Assembly: GCA_041629655.1 (NCBI GenBank)
Contig: JBFKMV010000246.1
Location: 1-5,554, forward strand
Reading direction: 5' to 3'
Origin: JBFKMV01 sp041629655
GTDB taxonomy: Bacteria > Acidobacteriota > Polarisedimenticolia > Polarisedimenticolales > Polarisedimenticolaceae
DNA: 5,554 nucleotides
In this document: in pieces, positions 4,484 to 5,554 of the stretch
Layout: each line of letters starts with the position of its first letter
Position numbering within the stretch: the stretch's first letter is position 1
Program-made: the position numbers and the translations under genes
Notes under the pieces: model-generated
The model's database searches: none
Told to the model about the DNA's origin: nothing
The model's input: only the letters and a program-made list of their open reading frames with translations

Positions 4484-5554
4484 GGACTGGTCACCTCGAC
4501 GTCATCGGGCAGGTAGCTCGCCACCCGCTCGGATACCTCCTGAACCGACTCCTCCCGGCCTTCCTGGATCTCCCACAGCGAGATGATCGGGAAGAACTTC
4601 GTCGCGACCATGTAGACCAGGATGAAGCCGGAGAACGTGGCGGCCATGATCGACAGCTCGACCCACGACGGCCAGTAGCCGGCCGCGGGCATCTCGAGTC
4701 GCGGGTGGACGGACGTCGGAACGACGATGTTGAACCGCTCGAGCCACATCCCGAGCACCACGAACACCGACGCGATCGTGGTGCCCCACACGCCGCGCGT
4801 CGCGCTGCGGCACATCAACGCGACCGGCACCACGAAGCACGACACCACCATCAGCCAGAACGGCAACGCGTACGGCCCGCTGACCTTGGACCAGAAGGTC
4901 GCCATCTCGGCCTCCTCCCCGCCGTACCAGGCGGTGAGGTATTCCGCGAAGGTGAAGTAGGTCCAGAGCAGCGCCATCACCAGCATCAGGATGCCCATGT
5001 TGTTGAAGTGGACGTTCTTGAAGTAGGCCCCCAGCCGGTACACGCGGCGCAGGATCGCCATCGCGATGATCAGCGCCGCGATGCCCGAGTAGATCGCGCC
5101 GACCACGAAGTACGGTCCGAAGATCGTGCTGTGCCACATCGGCCGCAGCGTCAGCGCGAAGATCCACGCGATCACGGTGTGGACCGAGACCGCGATCGGA
5201 ATCACCACCACCGCCAGCACGGCGATGATGCGCTGCAGGACTTCCCGGGACCGCGGGGTGTCCTCGTAGCCGATGGCCAAGAACCAGTAGAGCCAGGTCG
5301 GTCGGATCTTGAGATCGCGGATCCGGGCCAGGTCCGGGATCATCGGCACGTACAGGTAGATGCTGCTGGCGGTGAAATACAGCCCGATGCTGCAGACGTC
5401 CCACAGCAGCGGCGACCAGGCCTGCCCGTGCACGATGACGTTCAGCACGCGATCGGGCCGGCCGAGGTCGATCACCGGCTGGACCGCGCCGAACGCGATC
5501 ACCAGCACCGTGATGAACTCCGCCGAGCGCGTGATCGACCGCCGCCATTCGGCG
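4480..5554 (-). CDS. ActC/NrfD-family quinol oxidoreductase membrane subunit (5' end outside window)
   Basis: The frame stays open to the right edge, giving 357 visible residues starting AEWRRSITRSAEFITV. This aligns with the region entering the third membrane helix of ActC-type proteins, so roughly 100 N-terminal residues with about two helices are missing. The in-frame GTG at 5508-5506 lies inside a helix and is not the start. Eight hydrophobic segments are seen, at about 14-30, 49-71, 109-134, 146-168, 185-206, 228-247, 256-278 and 298-324. Family marks include PVIDLGRP, SVHTVIAW, WHSTIFGPYFVVGAIYSG and WLERFNIVV, then YWPSWVEL and a short charged cytoplasmic tail. NrfD/ActC/PsrC proteins bind quinol in the membrane and pass electrons to an FeS or heme partner; some may also move protons. 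The TGA overlaps the ATG of the tetraheme cytochrome gene, so the two are co-translated. Genes for FeS or molybdopterin-like partners, if present, would lie beyond the right edge. Confidence 0.94.
   Translation of the reverse strand, partial: AEWRRSITRSAEFITVLVIAFGAVQPVIDLGRPDRVLNVIVHGQAWSPLLWDVCSIGLYFTASSIYLYVPMIPDLARIRDLKIRPTWLYWFLAIGYEDTPRSREVLQRIIAVLAVVVIPIAVSVHTVIAWIFALTLRPMWHSTIFGPYFVVGAIYSGIAALIIAMAILRRVYRLGAYFKNVHFNNMGILMLVMALLWTYFTFAEYLTAWYGGEEAEMATFWSKVSGPYALPFWLMVVSCFVVPVALMCRSATRGVWGTTIASVFVVLGMWLERFNIVVPTSVHPRLEMPAAGYWPSWVELSIMAATFSGFILVYMVATKFFPIISLWEIQEGREESVQEVSERVASYLPDDVEVTSP

Noticed and set aside
5506..5508. GTG as the start codon of the NrfD-type gene
   Set aside because: Upstream codons in the same frame continue the family pattern (WRRSITRSAEFIT) to the window edge, and this codon lies inside a membrane helix.
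4502..5548. 348-codon minus-strand open frame overlapping the NrfD-type gene
   Set aside because: The composition is Arg/Asp/His-rich and non-hydrophobic. The adjacent frame gives a coherent eight-helix membrane protein with family motifs.
1..5554. Search for CRISPR arrays, tRNA/rRNA genes and insertion sequences
   Set aside because: No regularly spaced repeats, cloverleaf-like segments, transposase motifs or flanking terminal repeats were recognised. The gaps of 89, 13, 80 and 31 bp leave little room for them.

Overview
This is a GC-rich window with about seven genes, two of them cut by the window ends. It reads as a chromosomal piece from a Gram-negative-type bacterium that respires with membrane-bound quinol oxidoreductases and periplasmic multiheme cytochromes. 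The gene style (ActC-like NrfD protein, c554-like tetraheme protein, exported thioredoxin-fold/TPR protein, FitAB/VapBC-type toxin-antitoxin) would fit Acidobacteriota, Myxococcota or a related deep-branching group. The sequence alone does not fix the phylum.

Left part (1-1338). A zinc-free medium-chain dehydrogenase/quinone oxidoreductase gene runs leftward and off the left edge. It is divergent from a rightward two-gene toxin-antitoxin operon: a ribbon-helix-helix antitoxin, then a PIN-domain ribonuclease toxin overlapping it by 4 bp. The 89-bp gap between them holds a good sigma70-type promoter whose predicted start falls on the antitoxin ATG, so the mRNA is probably leaderless. It also holds two inverted repeats placed like operators, one of which touches a possible -10 box of the divergent gene.

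Middle (1352-2322). An exported thioredoxin-fold protein with a one-cysteine WCGDS site and a helical, TPR-like tail runs leftward. It converges on the toxin gene. A GC-rich hairpin with a T-run separates it from the operon to its right.

Right part (2323-5554). Four leftward genes form a tight operon, in transcription order: (i) an ActC/NrfD-family multi-pass quinol oxidoreductase subunit, cut by the right edge; (ii) an exported tetraheme cytochrome made of four tandem monoheme modules; (iii) a receiver-like domain lacking every phosphorylation residue; (iv) an exported tetraheme c554-like cytochrome. The first two overlap by 4 bp (ATGA), the second and third are 3 bp apart, and the last two are 31 bp apart. 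The inferred picture is a quinol-oxidising membrane module passing electrons to up to eight periplasmic c-hemes, with a cytoplasmic pseudo-receiver as a possible regulatory or assembly partner. In the part visible here, this differs from the classical alternative complex III order (ActABCDEF), because a fused tetraheme protein, a pseudo-receiver and a c554-like protein follow the NrfD gene. It is the most interesting element of the window.
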